Source of the DNA: Pseudomonas chlororaphis
GTDB taxonomy: Bacteria; Pseudomonadota; Gammaproteobacteria; Pseudomonadales; Pseudomonadaceae
DNA length: 64,000 nt
Assembly (NCBI RefSeq): GCF_003731765.1
Contig: NZ_MOAL01000001.1
Location: 372,001 to 436,000, forward strand
Direction: 5' to 3'
Positions 10,255 to 18,571 of the stretch are shown here, in pieces. The position numbers and the translations under genes were made by a program. Numbering within the stretch: the stretch's first letter is position 1; every line of letters starts with the position of its first letter. The notes beneath the pieces are model-generated. The model was not told the DNA's origin. It saw only the letters and a program-made list of their open reading frames with translations, and ran no database searches.

Positions 10255-12153
10255 TCAGGACGCGCGCACGCGCTGCTTCTCATTCAGGCGGCTGCGGCTG
10301 TACAGCACCACAATCGCCAGCAGCGCCACGGCCTGAGCCCCGAGCGAATAGGCGTCAGCGTGAATCCCCAGCCAGTCGAAGTCAAAGAACGCCACCGGCC
10401 GCGTGCCGAAAATGCCGGCCTCCTGCAGCGCCTTGACGCCGTGCCCGGCAAACACCACCGACAGCGCACACAGCAGCGCTGCGTTGATGCCGAAGAACAA
10501 CGCCAGCGGCAGCTTGGCCGAGCCCCGCAGAATCACCCAGGCCAGGCCCACCAGCAGCACTAGCGCGGTGGCGCCACCGGCCAGCACCGCGTTGTGACCC
10601 GCCGGGCCCGCCTGCAGCCACAGGGTTTCGTAGAACAGGATCACCTCGAACAGCTCGCGATAAACCGAGAAGAACGCCAGGATCGCAAAACCGAAACGCC
10701 CGCCCCCGCCCACCAGGCTGCTCTTGATGTAGTCCTGCCAAGCGGCCGCATGGCGCCGGTCGTGCATCCACACGCCGAGCCAGAGCACCATGACGCTGGC
10801 GAACAACGCCGTCGCCCCTTCCAGCAACTCCCGCTGGGAACCGCTGACATCGATCACATAAGCCGCCAGGGCCCAGGTGCCCAGGCCCGCCAGCAGCGCC
10901 AGGGCCCAACCGACGTTGACGCTGCGAACCGCCGACTGCTGCCCGGTATTGCGCAGGAAGGCGAGGATCGCCGCCAGCACCAGAATCGCTTCCAGGCCCT
11001 CACGCAGCAGAATCAGCAAGCCGGAGATAAAACTCAGGGACCAGCTCAAGCCATCGCTGCCCAACAAGCCCGCGGACTCCTTGAGCTTGGCCTTGGCCGC
11101 CTGCAGACGCTGCTCGGCCTGGTCCACTGGCAAGCCGTCCTGCAGGGACTGCCGGTAAGCCATCAGGGACTTCTCGGTGTCTTTACGCACCGTGGCATCG
11201 ACGTTGTCCAAGGAGCTTTCCACCAGCTCGAAACCTTCCAGGTAGGCCGCCACTGACAGGTCGTAGGCCTGCTCATGGTCGCCAGCGCGGTAGGCCGCCA
11301 AGCTCTTGTCCAGGGTCGAGGCGGTGTAGTCGAGCAACTGGGCCGGGCCACGCTTGACCTGGGGCGGCTGCCCACGCTGGGCGCGGAAGGTCGCGGCCGC
11401 CTCGGCACCCTGGGCACTCAACACTTCGCTGGGGGTTTGCCGGGCCAGGTCGGCCAGGTTGAACGGGCTGTCGCTCTTGGCGGCAGCCGGGTCGGCACTG
11501 AAGCCGGCGATGTAGGTGGCCAGGTCCCAACGCTGACGATCATCCAGCTGGTCGGCGAACGACGGCATGTCGGTGCCTTCGATCCCCAGGCCCAGGGTGT
11601 TGTAGATCGCGTACAGGCTCAGGCGGTCCAGGCGCTTGGCATCGCGCAGATTGGCCGGTGGCGGCATCAGGCCGACACCCGCCGGGCCATCGCCGCTGCC
11701 GCTGGTGCCGTGGCACACCGAACAATGTTGGGCATAGAGCGGCGCGCCACGGGCCGGATCGGGGGTGATGATCGGCGCCTGGCTGACTTCATAGGCCACC
11801 GCCAGGCGAGCCCCCAGTTGCCGGGCCTGACGCGCCACCTGGGCGCCGTCCTCGTGCGCCGTTACGGCCGTGCGCAAACGACGGATGCCGTCATTCAACT
11901 CGGCCTGCTCGGGCTTGGCCGGCAGCTCGCTCACCAGCCCCTGGAGAACACCTAGAAACTCCAGCTGCTCACGGTACTCGGACTCGTCGATGACCTTGCC
12001 CGCCTCGACCGTCGACGGGTAGTCGGCGCCGATGTAATCGAGCAGATGCAAGGCCTTGCCGGCGCTGTCGGACGTATCGGCCAGCGCGCTGAAGCTGCAC
12101 AGGGCCACTACCGGCAGCATCAGCCACGCCAGTGAACGGGAGAAGGCGGTCAT
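10255..12153 (-). CDS. Cytochrome c / FTR1 family high-affinity iron permease
   Basis: A 632-residue fusion. After an N-terminal signal/anchor, a soluble periplasmic region contains a single c-type heme site (CSVCHGTSGSGDG, near residue 142) with the distal Met-containing segment MPSFADQLDD. A helical linker (roughly residues 260-370) precedes a C-terminal membrane domain of the FTR1 iron permease family. That domain has the diagnostic REGLEAILVLAAI motif in one helix and a second RELFEVILFYETLW motif further on, both of which carry iron-liganding acidic residues. The cytochrome may oxidise Fe(II) or pass electrons during uptake; this is inferred. No convincing Fur box was found in the 230 bases upstream. 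Confidence 0.9.
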   Translation of the reverse strand: MTAFSRSLAWLMLPVVALCSFSALADTSDSAGKALHLLDYIGADYPSTVEAGKVIDESEYREQLEFLGVLQGLVSELPAKPEQAELNDGIRRLRTAVTAHEDGAQVARQARQLGARLAVAYEVSQAPIITPDPARGAPLYAQHCSVCHGTSGSGDGPAGVGLMPPPANLRDAKRLDRLSLYAIYNTLGLGIEGTDMPSFADQLDDRQRWDLATYIAGFSADPAAAKSDSPFNLADLARQTPSEVLSAQGAEAAATFRAQRGQPPQVKRGPAQLLDYTASTLDKSLAAYRAGDHEQAYDLSVAAYLEGFELVESSLDNVDATVRKDTEKSLMAYRQSLQDGLPVDQAEQRLQAAKAKLKESAGLLGSDGLSWSLSFISGLLILLREGLEAILVLAAILAFLRNTGQQSAVRSVNVGWALALLAGLGTWALAAYVIDVSGSQRELLEGATALFASVMVLWLGVWMHDRRHAAAWQDYIKSSLVGGGGRFGFAILAFFSVYRELFEVILFYETLWLQAGPAGHNAVLAGGATALVLLVGLAWVILRGSAKLPLALFFGINAALLCALSVVFAGHGVKALQEAGIFGTRPVAFFDFDWLGIHADAYSLGAQAVALLAIVVLYSRSRLNEKQRVRAS

Positions 12154-12311
12154 GAACGAATCTCAAATGGAAATACGAAGTAACACATTGTTCACTTCCA
12201 ATGCACTTCACTCAAGGCCTATCGGCGTTACAGGCGTTCATCCGTCGCTTGCCACCCGGCGTTGCAGCCCAGGTCGTAGCCGAGGCAAAAAATATCGCCG
12301 CCCGGCCCAGG

Positions 12312-12345
12312 CCTGTGTACCGTGCATCCGCCCCTATAATGCGCC
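12312..12345 (+). promoter_or_regulatory. Candidate sigma-70 promoter of the COG3014/LpoB cluster
   Basis: A perfect -10 hexamer TATAAT lies at 12335-12340, about 45 bases before the first gene. The -35 region is poor. The same TATAATG(C)GC context recurs before the second paralogue at 13824. Confidence 0.5.
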
Positions 12346-12384
12346 ACCCTCAGGCCCTTCACTTTCAGGGAAGAAGCACCGCCT

Positions 12385-13749
12385 ATGGCCCCTCGACGCC
12401 TCCTCGGGTTGCTGCTCGGCACCCTGTTGCTCAGCGGTTGCTCGATCTACCGCGATTACGACCAGGAAATGCAGCTCACCACCGAGCCATTCAGCGCTGG
12501 CGACCCTGACAGTGCCCTGGGCCTGCTGGAGCAGCACAACCCTTGGCGCAGCAAGGACCTGCTCTATTACTTCGAAAAAGGCGAACTGCTGCGAACCAAG
12601 GGCGACCTGATCGACAGCCAGCTCACCTGGCGCCGCGCCGACCGGGAAATCTTCAAATGGGAAGAACAGGTGCGTTTCGACACCGGCAAGTACCTGGCCC
12701 AGCTCGGCAGCTTCCTGATCAACGACAAGGTGCGTCGCTACGACGGGTACGACTACGAAAAAGTCATGCTGACCACCCAGATGGCCCTCAACCTGCTGGA
12801 CCTGAACGACTTCGACGGCGCCCGCACCGAGATCAAGAAAACCCACGAACGCGAGGCCTTGATCGCCGGCGTGCGGGACAAGGAATACCTGCGCCTGGAA
12901 CAACAGGCCCGGGACCAGGGCATCGATCTGCAGTACAAGGATTTGCAAGGCTACCCGGTGGCCACCCTGGATGCCCCCGAGGTCCTGGAGCTGAAGAACA
13001 GCTACCAGAGCGCGTTCAGTCACTACCTGGCGGGCTTCGTCTACCAGGCCCTGGGCGAGCGCACCCTGGCCGCGCCGGGCTATCGCCAGGCCATCGAGTT
13101 GCGCCCCCACACGCCCCTGCTGGAGCAGGCCCTGCGGGACCTCGACAAACCGGCCGCCCGTGCTGACCAGAGCGAAGTGCTGATCATTGTGCAAAGCGGC
13201 CTGGCGCCGGCCCGCGACTCGGTGCGCGTACCCCTGATGGTGGACGTCAAAGGCCAGCCCACACCGACGCTGATGTCTTTCCCGGTGATCAAGCCGGACA
13301 CCTCGACCCCACCCATCAGCCAAATCAGCGTCAACGGCCGCCCGCGAGCCCTGACCCTGCTTAACAGCACCAGTGCCATGTCCCGACGGGCGCTGCACGA
13401 TGACATGCCGGGGATCATCCTGCGTACCAACCTGCGCGCGCAGCTGGCGGCCAGTCGCCAGGCTGCCCTACGCAAAAAAAACCCAAAGCTGGCCGATGAA
13501 GACTTGGTCATGCTGGAGTTGCGTGAAAAAGCCGACACCCGCACCTGGCGCACCTTGCCGGACAACACCCAGGTGGTACGCCTGCGCCTGAAGAAGGGCG
13601 AGCAGCACCTGAGCGTGGCCAACAGCCCGCCGATCAACGTCAAGGTGGACCTGCCCTATCAGGTCATCAACCTGCGGGTGGTGGGTCGCCAGGTGTTTGT
13701 TTCGGGCCAGGTGGTGCGGGCTAGAGACGTCGCCAGCCGGGCCCGATAG
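12385..13749 (+). CDS. COG3014 family lipoprotein, copy 1
   Basis: A 454-residue predicted lipoprotein: signal peptide with lipobox LLLSGCS (Cys at about residue 19), so it is likely anchored in the outer membrane. The N-terminal half is helical, with TPR-like character (LLYYFEKGELLRTKGDL, YDYEKVMLTTQMALNLL). The C-terminal half is beta-rich (PVIKPDTSTPPISQISVNG, TRTWRTLPDNTQVVRLRLKKG). It is the first of two tandem paralogues; the two share long blocks of near-identical protein and DNA. COG3014 proteins have no assigned biochemical role. The context with YcfL, LpoB-like and CsgG-like proteins suggests an envelope or peptidoglycan-related job. Confidence 0.88.
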   Translation: MAPRRLLGLLLGTLLLSGCSIYRDYDQEMQLTTEPFSAGDPDSALGLLEQHNPWRSKDLLYYFEKGELLRTKGDLIDSQLTWRRADREIFKWEEQVRFDTGKYLAQLGSFLINDKVRRYDGYDYEKVMLTTQMALNLLDLNDFDGARTEIKKTHEREALIAGVRDKEYLRLEQQARDQGIDLQYKDLQGYPVATLDAPEVLELKNSYQSAFSHYLAGFVYQALGERTLAAPGYRQAIELRPHTPLLEQALRDLDKPAARADQSEVLIIVQSGLAPARDSVRVPLMVDVKGQPTPTLMSFPVIKPDTSTPPISQISVNGRPRALTLLNSTSAMSRRALHDDMPGIILRTNLRAQLAASRQAALRKKNPKLADEDLVMLELREKADTRTWRTLPDNTQVVRLRLKKGEQHLSVANSPPINVKVDLPYQVINLRVVGRQVFVSGQVVRARDVASRAR

Positions 13750-13800
13750 ACAGCCCGCAGGCGTAGTGGCATCGGCAGCAAAAGTTGAGCTAAAAAGCCA

Positions 13801-13829
13801 TTACACAGCCAGCATCCGGTGTCTATAAT
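13801..13829 (+). promoter_or_regulatory. Candidate sigma-70 promoter of COG3014 copy 2
   Basis: TTACAC at 13801-13806, a 17-base spacer and TATAAT at 13824-13829. Transcription would start near 13836, giving a leader of about 134 bases before the ATG at 13970. Confidence 0.5.
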
Positions 13830-13843
13830 GCCGCGCCTTCGTT

Positions 13844-13950
13844 ATCGCGATATGGAATCAGCCATATTTTTTAATGAAGAATTGGCAGGATCGCCCGATA
13901 CCTAGACCAAGAGGTCCTTACAGCCAGACCTGCATTCGGCTGCCAATTTT
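13844..13950 (+). promoter_or_regulatory. Structured leader with terminator-like hairpin and long-range stem
   Basis: Directly after the promoter lie a palindrome TATCGCGATA (13844-13853), an overlapping hairpin ATATGG-AATCAG-CCATAT (13850-13867) followed by a run of Ts to 13872, and then a 9-base stem AATTGGCAG (13880-13888) pairing with CTGCCAATT (13940-13948). The latter encloses a small GACC-AAGA-GGTC hairpin. This looks like an attenuator or a short terminated leader RNA; the function is inferred from structure only. Confidence 0.4.
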
Positions 13951-13969
13951 CAGGGAAGAAGTATCGCTC

Positions 13970-15451
13970 ATGGCATCCCGCGCCCTCACTTCGCTCGCGC
14001 TCAGCGCCGTCACCCTACTTGCCGGTTGTTCTGCCTTTCGCAGCTACGACAACGAACTCCAGGAAACCAACCAGCAACTCAGCGCCGGTCACGTCGACGC
14101 CGCCCTGGTCCTGCTGGAAAAGAACAACACCGGTGAAGACAAAGACCTGCTCTATTACTTCGAGAAAGGTGAGCTATTGCGGGCCAAGGGCGACCTGAAC
14201 GGTAGCCAGGCCGCCTGGCAGCATGCCGACCAAGTGGTGGGCAACTGGGAAGACTCGGTCAAGCTCGACACCGACAAGTACCTGGCCCAGTTCGGCAGCT
14301 TCCTGGTCAACGACAAGGTCCGTCGCTACGAAGGCTACGACTACGAAAAAGTCATGCTGACCACCCAGATGGCCCTCAACCTGCTGGCCCAGAATGATTT
14401 CGACGGCGCCCGCAGCGCCATCAAGAAGACCCACGAACGCGAAGCCGTGATCGCCGAACTGCGCGACAAGGAATACCTCAAGCGCGAGGAAGAGGCCGAG
14501 AAGCAAGGGGTCAAGACCGAGTACAAGGACCTTCAGGGCTACCCGGTGGCCTCCCTTGACGCGCCAGACGTGGTCAACCTGAAAAACAGCTACCAGAGTG
14601 CGTTCAGCCACTACCTGGCCGGTTTCGTCTATGAAGCCCTGGGCGAGAAAGACCTGGCTGCACCGGGCTACCGCAAAGCCGCCGAGCTGCGCCCCAACAC
14701 CCCGCTACTGGAAAAGGCCCTGCTGAACCTCGACGCCCCGGCGGACCTGGTCAGCGTCAAGCCATCGGGCAAATCGAGCCGCAAGGCCTCGAAAAAGGTC
14801 GCCGCCAAAGCCGTGGTCGCCCCCGTGGTGGAATCCAACGACAGCGACGTGCTGATCGTGGTGCAAAGCGGCCTGGCGCCGGCTCGCGATTCGATCCGTA
14901 TTCCCCTGCCCCTGCCCATCAGCGGCAATCTGGTGATTACCCCGCTGTCGTTCCCGGTCATCAAGCCAGACACCTCGACCCAGGCGTTCACCCAGATCGT
15001 GGTGGATGAACAGCAACAGGACCTGACCCAACTCAACAGCACCACCGCTATGTCCCGCCGCGCCCTGCGTGACGACATGCCGGGGATCATCCTGCGCACC
15101 ACCGTGCGCGCCGTGACCCGTGGCGTGGCGCAAAAGCAACTGAACGACGTCAACCCGTTGGCCGGCCTGGCCGTGGGCCTGGCATCGGCGGTCACCGAAG
15201 GTGCCGACACCCGTACCTGGCGCACCCTGCCGGACAACACCCAGGTGGTGCGTCTGCGCCTCAAGCAGGGCGACCACCAGATCAGCCTGCCCAACGCCCT
15301 GGGCGGCACCCGGGTCCAGGTCAAGATCGAACAACGCTACCAAGTGGTCGCGCTGCGCGTGGTCGGCAACCAGGTCTTCACCAGCGGCCTTGCCGCGCAA
15401 GTGATCGCCAGCCCCAACGCCCAAGCCATCGCCACCCTCAAACAACCTTAA
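13970..15451 (+). CDS. COG3014 family lipoprotein, copy 2
   Basis: A 493-residue paralogue of the preceding gene. I set the start at 13970 because the same GGGAAGAAG ribosome binding site and a lipoprotein signal (VTLLAGCSAF, Cys near 18) follow; the longer frame to 13874 runs through the structured leader. The block YDYEKVMLTTQMALNLL and the segment ADTRTWRTLPDNTQVVRLRLK are almost identical to copy 1. Differences are a Lys/Ser/Ala-rich linker (about residues 258-285) and an inserted loop PLAGLAVGLASAVTEG. Probably outer-membrane anchored. Copy 2 has its own promoter and leader, so the paralogues may be expressed differently. Confidence 0.88.
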   Translation: MASRALTSLALSAVTLLAGCSAFRSYDNELQETNQQLSAGHVDAALVLLEKNNTGEDKDLLYYFEKGELLRAKGDLNGSQAAWQHADQVVGNWEDSVKLDTDKYLAQFGSFLVNDKVRRYEGYDYEKVMLTTQMALNLLAQNDFDGARSAIKKTHEREAVIAELRDKEYLKREEEAEKQGVKTEYKDLQGYPVASLDAPDVVNLKNSYQSAFSHYLAGFVYEALGEKDLAAPGYRKAAELRPNTPLLEKALLNLDAPADLVSVKPSGKSSRKASKKVAAKAVVAPVVESNDSDVLIVVQSGLAPARDSIRIPLPLPISGNLVITPLSFPVIKPDTSTQAFTQIVVDEQQQDLTQLNSTTAMSRRALRDDMPGIILRTTVRAVTRGVAQKQLNDVNPLAGLAVGLASAVTEGADTRTWRTLPDNTQVVRLRLKQGDHQISLPNALGGTRVQVKIEQRYQVVALRVVGNQVFTSGLAAQVIASPNAQAIATLKQP

Positions 15452-15463
15452 GCGGAGACGCTC

Positions 15464-15835
15464 ATGCGCTTTAACCTTATCGCCGTCGCCGCACTGGCCC
15501 TCCTGGCCGGCTGCGCCACCCCTCCACCTCCGGCACCCGGCAGCGCCGCGAGCAAGGTCGTGGTGATGAACAAATTCAACAACATCGCCGTCGGTGCGAT
15601 GCGGGTTGCCCGTGAAAACGGCTTCCTGACAGTCAAGGTGGCGCTGAACAACACCAGCCACACCAACATGACCATGTACTACCGCTTTGTCTGGCTGGGC
15701 GACGACGGTTTCCCGGTGGCCGACGAAGAAAGCTGGAAAGTCTTCAACCTGTACGCCGCCCAGGCCACCTTCCTGCCGGCCATTGCCCCGGTTCCGCAGG
15801 CGACCGATTTCCGCATGGAAGTCAAAACCCAATAA
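15464..15835 (+). CDS. YcfL family lipoprotein
   Basis: A 123-residue lipoprotein with signal peptide and lipobox ALLAGCA (Cys near residue 17), followed by a Pro-rich stretch TPPPPAPGS. The mature part is a small beta domain (NNTSHTNMTMYYRFVWLGDDGFPV; PQATDFRMEV) of the YcfL/DUF1425 type. In E. coli ycfL is next to lpoB, and here it is next to the LpoB-like gene, which supports the assignment. It begins 12 bases after copy 2 of the COG3014 genes, with a GCGGAGA ribosome binding site. Its function is unknown. Confidence 0.85.
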   Translation: MRFNLIAVAALALLAGCATPPPPAPGSAASKVVVMNKFNNIAVGAMRVARENGFLTVKVALNNTSHTNMTMYYRFVWLGDDGFPVADEESWKVFNLYAAQATFLPAIAPVPQATDFRMEVKTQ

Positions 15836-15868
15836 GCCGTTTTTGAATTCGATTAAGAGAGCACCGTC

Positions 15869-16456
15869 ATGTTTGCACGCTTTTCCTGCATCGCCGTAGT
15901 CGCCCTTCTGGCCAGCGGCTGCGCCAACAACTCGCCTGTACTGGGCGGCAAGAACATCGGCTACGGCGACAGCAAGGCCGTGGAACTGGTGACCAACGAG
16001 TTCGGCTCCACCGACCTGCAGATGATCGCCGAGTCCATGACTCGCTCCCTGGCCCAGTCCGGCATCCTGCAAGGTCGCCCGGTGGTTCAGGTCTACGACG
16101 TGAAGAACAAGACCAGCGAGTACATCGATACCCGCGAGATCACCACCTCGATCAAGACCCAGTTGATGAAGTCCGGCACCGCTCGCTTCGCCAGCGACAA
16201 CAACGCCATGCAGAGCCAGGTCGACCAGCTCAAGCTGCAAAACCAGAGCGGCCTGTACAAGAAAGGCACTGTGGCCAAGACCGGCAACATGATCGCCGCC
16301 AAATACCGTCTTGAAGGCTCGATCAGCTCCATCGTCAAGCGCAGCAGCGACTACAAGGACGTCTTCTACAAGTTCAGCCTGCAATTGATCGACGTTGAAA
16401 GCGGTCTGGCCGAGTGGATGGACGAGAAAGAGATCCGCAAGACCACGGAGCGTTAA
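15869..16456 (+). CDS. LpoB-like penicillin-binding protein activator lipoprotein
   Basis: A 195-residue lipoprotein (lipobox LLASGCA) of the LpoB/YcfM family. In E. coli LpoB reaches from the outer membrane to stimulate PBP1b. The core from about residue 45 is the LpoB alpha/beta domain, with RPVVQVYDVKNKTSEYIDTREI, IKTQLMKSG and AAKYRLEGSISSIVKRSS. The long disordered Pro-rich linker of E. coli LpoB is nearly absent: only about 25 residues separate the lipid anchor from the fold. This bears on how it could span the periplasm. P. aeruginosa activates PBP1b through the unrelated LpoP, so the target here is uncertain. Confidence 0.8.
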   Translation: MFARFSCIAVVALLASGCANNSPVLGGKNIGYGDSKAVELVTNEFGSTDLQMIAESMTRSLAQSGILQGRPVVQVYDVKNKTSEYIDTREITTSIKTQLMKSGTARFASDNNAMQSQVDQLKLQNQSGLYKKGTVAKTGNMIAAKYRLEGSISSIVKRSSDYKDVFYKFSLQLIDVESGLAEWMDEKEIRKTTER

Positions 16457-16459
16457 ACA

Positions 16460-17203
16460 ATGCGTGCATGGATTGGCATCCTGGCCCTGGCCTGTGCGTT
16501 CAGCGCCCAGGCGGCCCCGAAAGTTGCAGTCATGGACCTGGCCTACCAGGAACGTGTGCAGGAATACATCCACGTGGTTTCGGCGCAGAGCAACTACCGC
16601 GAGGGCTATTACAGCGCCAGCGGCTCGTCGAGCTACAACGAGATGGAGTCCAGTAGCAGCTACATCGAAGAAGGCGAGCTGCGTAAGTTCACCGGCGACA
16701 TCAAGGGCGAGATCCTGCGCTCCGGCATGTTCCAGCTGGTGCAGGGTTCGCCGCACACCGATGCGTCCAAGACCAACGTCTATGACGTGATCAAGCGCAT
16801 CAAGGCCGGCAACTTCAAGGGCGCCGACTACGTGCTGTTCGGCACCTTGTCGGACATCGACTTCACCCAGGACATCAACGAGCTGGCCAATACCAACAGC
16901 TACTCGGCGGTGCTGGGGCTGACCCTGGTGGCGGATTTCAGCCTGATCAACACCAAGACCTTCGAGATCACCTCGGCCTTTACCGCCATGGGCGAAGGCC
17001 AGGACACCAAGCTGGTGAACAGCCGCGACATTCGTGTTTCGCTGAATCGCCCGCGTGTGGTCCGTGAAGTCTCGAAGACCCTCGGTGAAGACGTTGCCCG
17101 GCAGATCGCCGAGCAGTTGGGTCGCGGTGGCTATGAGCAGCCAGGCCGTGCACCGGTGCGTAACAACCTGCCGCCGGACAGCGCGCCAGTGATCCTGCGC
17201 TAA
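16460..17203 (+). CDS. CsgG/LpoB-fold secreted protein
   Basis: A 247-residue protein with a cleavable signal peptide (ALACAFSAQA-APK, cut near residue 19) and no lipobox Cys. The body resembles the CsgG/LpoB nucleotide-independent alpha/beta fold: APKVAVMDLAYQERV, GEILRSGMFQLVQG, GADYVLFGTLSDIDFTQD, and LVADFSLINTKTFEITSAF. A Ser/Tyr-rich insertion (SASGSSSYNEMESSSSYIEEG) lies near residues 52-73. It starts three bases after the LpoB-like stop, so it is co-translated, and it ends the operon at a strong terminator. It is probably periplasmic and a partner of the LpoB-like lipoprotein; its function is not known. Confidence 0.78.
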   Translation: MRAWIGILALACAFSAQAAPKVAVMDLAYQERVQEYIHVVSAQSNYREGYYSASGSSSYNEMESSSSYIEEGELRKFTGDIKGEILRSGMFQLVQGSPHTDASKTNVYDVIKRIKAGNFKGADYVLFGTLSDIDFTQDINELANTNSYSAVLGLTLVADFSLINTKTFEITSAFTAMGEGQDTKLVNSRDIRVSLNRPRVVREVSKTLGEDVARQIAEQLGRGGYEQPGRAPVRNNLPPDSAPVILR

Positions 17204-17217
17204 AGCGTCTGTAAACG

Positions 17218-17248
17218 AAAAAGGCGACCCCAAGGGTCGCCTTTTTTT
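17218..17248 (+). terminator. Intrinsic terminator of the envelope lipoprotein operon
   Basis: Stem GGCGACCC (17223-17230), loop CAA, GGGTCGCC (17234-17241) and seven Ts, preceded by an A-run. It can also serve the convergent lysE-type gene. Confidence 0.9.
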
Positions 17249-17260
17249 GTGCCTGCGGTT

Positions 17261-17893
17261 TTAGATCGCGGCTTTGCGGATGGTCGCCAGCAACCCCGCG
17301 GCGCCGATGAACAACCCGGCAAAGGTGCGGTTCATGCGCCGTTGCTGGGTCGGCGTACGCAGCAGGCGCAACACCTTGGACGCCAGCCCGGTGTAGCCAG
17401 CCATGACGATCAGATCGACCACGATCATAGTCACGCCGAGGATCAGGTACTGCTGCACCAGCGGCGCGTGCGGGTCGATGAACTGCGGCAACACCGCGAG
17501 CATGAACACCAGGGCCTTGGGGTTGCTGACGTTCACCAGGAATCCGCGAAACACCAGGGCCAGGGGCTTGCCGATCGGGCGAATGGCGGCGTCGTCACTG
17601 AGGTCGCTGGGCAAGGCGCGCCATTGCTTGATCGCCAGGTACACCAGGTAGGCCACGCCGAACCATTTGATGGCATAGAAGGCCGTGGCGGAGGTCGCGA
17701 GAATCGCGCCCACGCCCGCAGCGACAATGGCGATCTGCAGTGCCAGGCCCAGCTGCAGGCCCAGGGCGTTCCAGTAACCGCGCCAGAAACCGTATTGCAG
17801 CCCGCAGGACATCGACGCGATAGCGCCTGCGCCCGGGGAAAGGCTGATCACCCAGCAGGCGGCAAAAAACGCCAGCCATGTCTCAAAAACCAT
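17261..17893 (-). CDS. LysE family amino acid exporter
   Basis: A 210-residue inner-membrane protein of the LysE/RhtB family, which exports amino acids or related metabolites. It has about six hydrophobic segments. The N-terminal signature SPGAGAIASMSCGLQYGFWRG is near residues 20-40 and NPKALVFMLAVLPQF is near residue 125. The substrate cannot be told from sequence; RhtB-like homoserine/threonine export is most common for this length. Monocistronic, convergent with the envelope operon at the terminator. Confidence 0.92.
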   Translation of the reverse strand: MVFETWLAFFAACWVISLSPGAGAIASMSCGLQYGFWRGYWNALGLQLGLALQIAIVAAGVGAILATSATAFYAIKWFGVAYLVYLAIKQWRALPSDLSDDAAIRPIGKPLALVFRGFLVNVSNPKALVFMLAVLPQFIDPHAPLVQQYLILGVTMIVVDLIVMAGYTGLASKVLRLLRTPTQQRRMNRTFAGLFIGAAGLLATIRKAAI

Positions 17894-17989
17894 CGCACAC
17901 CTCGACTCAAAATCGGTTCAGGTGCCTAAGCTAATGCGCCGGCTGGCGGATGACTATCGTTTTTTTTCGGCGCCGACAAAGGCCCAGGG

Positions 17990-18571
17990 CTACTTGCCGC
18001 CGGAGCCCAGGGGCAAGGCGTCGGCACCGCGCCAACGGCGTACCGAACGCTGGAAGAACAGGCTGTTGGGCACTTGCACCATGGCGCTGCCGGTGCCGGC
18101 CTCTTCGACTTCGATCAGGGTGGTGTAGAGCAGGTTGATCGCCACCACCCGGCCTTTGACGCCGGGCTTGTCCACCGTGTCCACCAGCTCCACCAGATCG
18201 CCCAGGCGGAATGGCCCGACGGTGAAGATCAAAATCGCGCAGAGCAGGTTGGAGAGCACACTCCACATGGCGAAGAAGGCCACCGCGGCCACGGCGACAA
18301 AGCCGGACAAGGCGGTCCACAGCACCGTGGCAGAAACGCCCAGGCGCTCCAGGACAAAGATCAGCGCGCTGCCCATGATCAGCCAGCGCAGGCCGCCACG
18401 CAGGGGCATCAGCAATTGCGGCGGGAAAGGGTAACGCTCGCCGAGGCGAGTCAGGCAACGGGCAACGAAACGCTGGGCCAGGTAGCCCGCCAACAGGATC
18501 AGCAGAATCTGCACGCCAATCCACAGCGGCTCGATCCATTGCGCCGGCAACGACAACTGCAACGCCTCCAT
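17990..18571 (-). CDS. Small-conductance mechanosensitive channel (MscS family)
   Basis: A 193-residue minimal MscS-type channel. Two N-terminal helices (about residues 15-35 and 58-82) precede the pore-lining TM3 region GFVAVAAVAFFAMWSVLSN (about 92-110) and the beta domain motif GPFRLGDLVELVDT. The vestibule is short: after VPNSLFFQR only about 20 residues remain, so the C-terminal alpha/beta domain of E. coli MscS is missing. The ATG shares one base with the ABC-F stop (TGATG at 18569-18573), so it is translationally coupled to that gene. Confidence 0.9.
   Translation of the reverse strand: MEALQLSLPAQWIEPLWIGVQILLILLAGYLAQRFVARCLTRLGERYPFPPQLLMPLRGGLRWLIMGSALIFVLERLGVSATVLWTALSGFVAVAAVAFFAMWSVLSNLLCAILIFTVGPFRLGDLVELVDTVDKPGVKGRVVAINLLYTTLIEVEEAGTGSAMVQVPNSLFFQRSVRRWRGADALPLGSGGK

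Noticed and set aside
12154..12384. Fur box upstream of the FTR1 gene
   Set aside because: The AT-rich stretch at 12154-12190 has no convincing match to the Fur consensus.
14705..17233. 842-codon open frame on the minus strand opposite the lipoprotein operon
   Set aside because: High-GC shadow frame; its product is rich in His/Gln/Gly/Val with no domain, while five genes on the plus strand have clear signal peptides, ribosome binding sites and homology.
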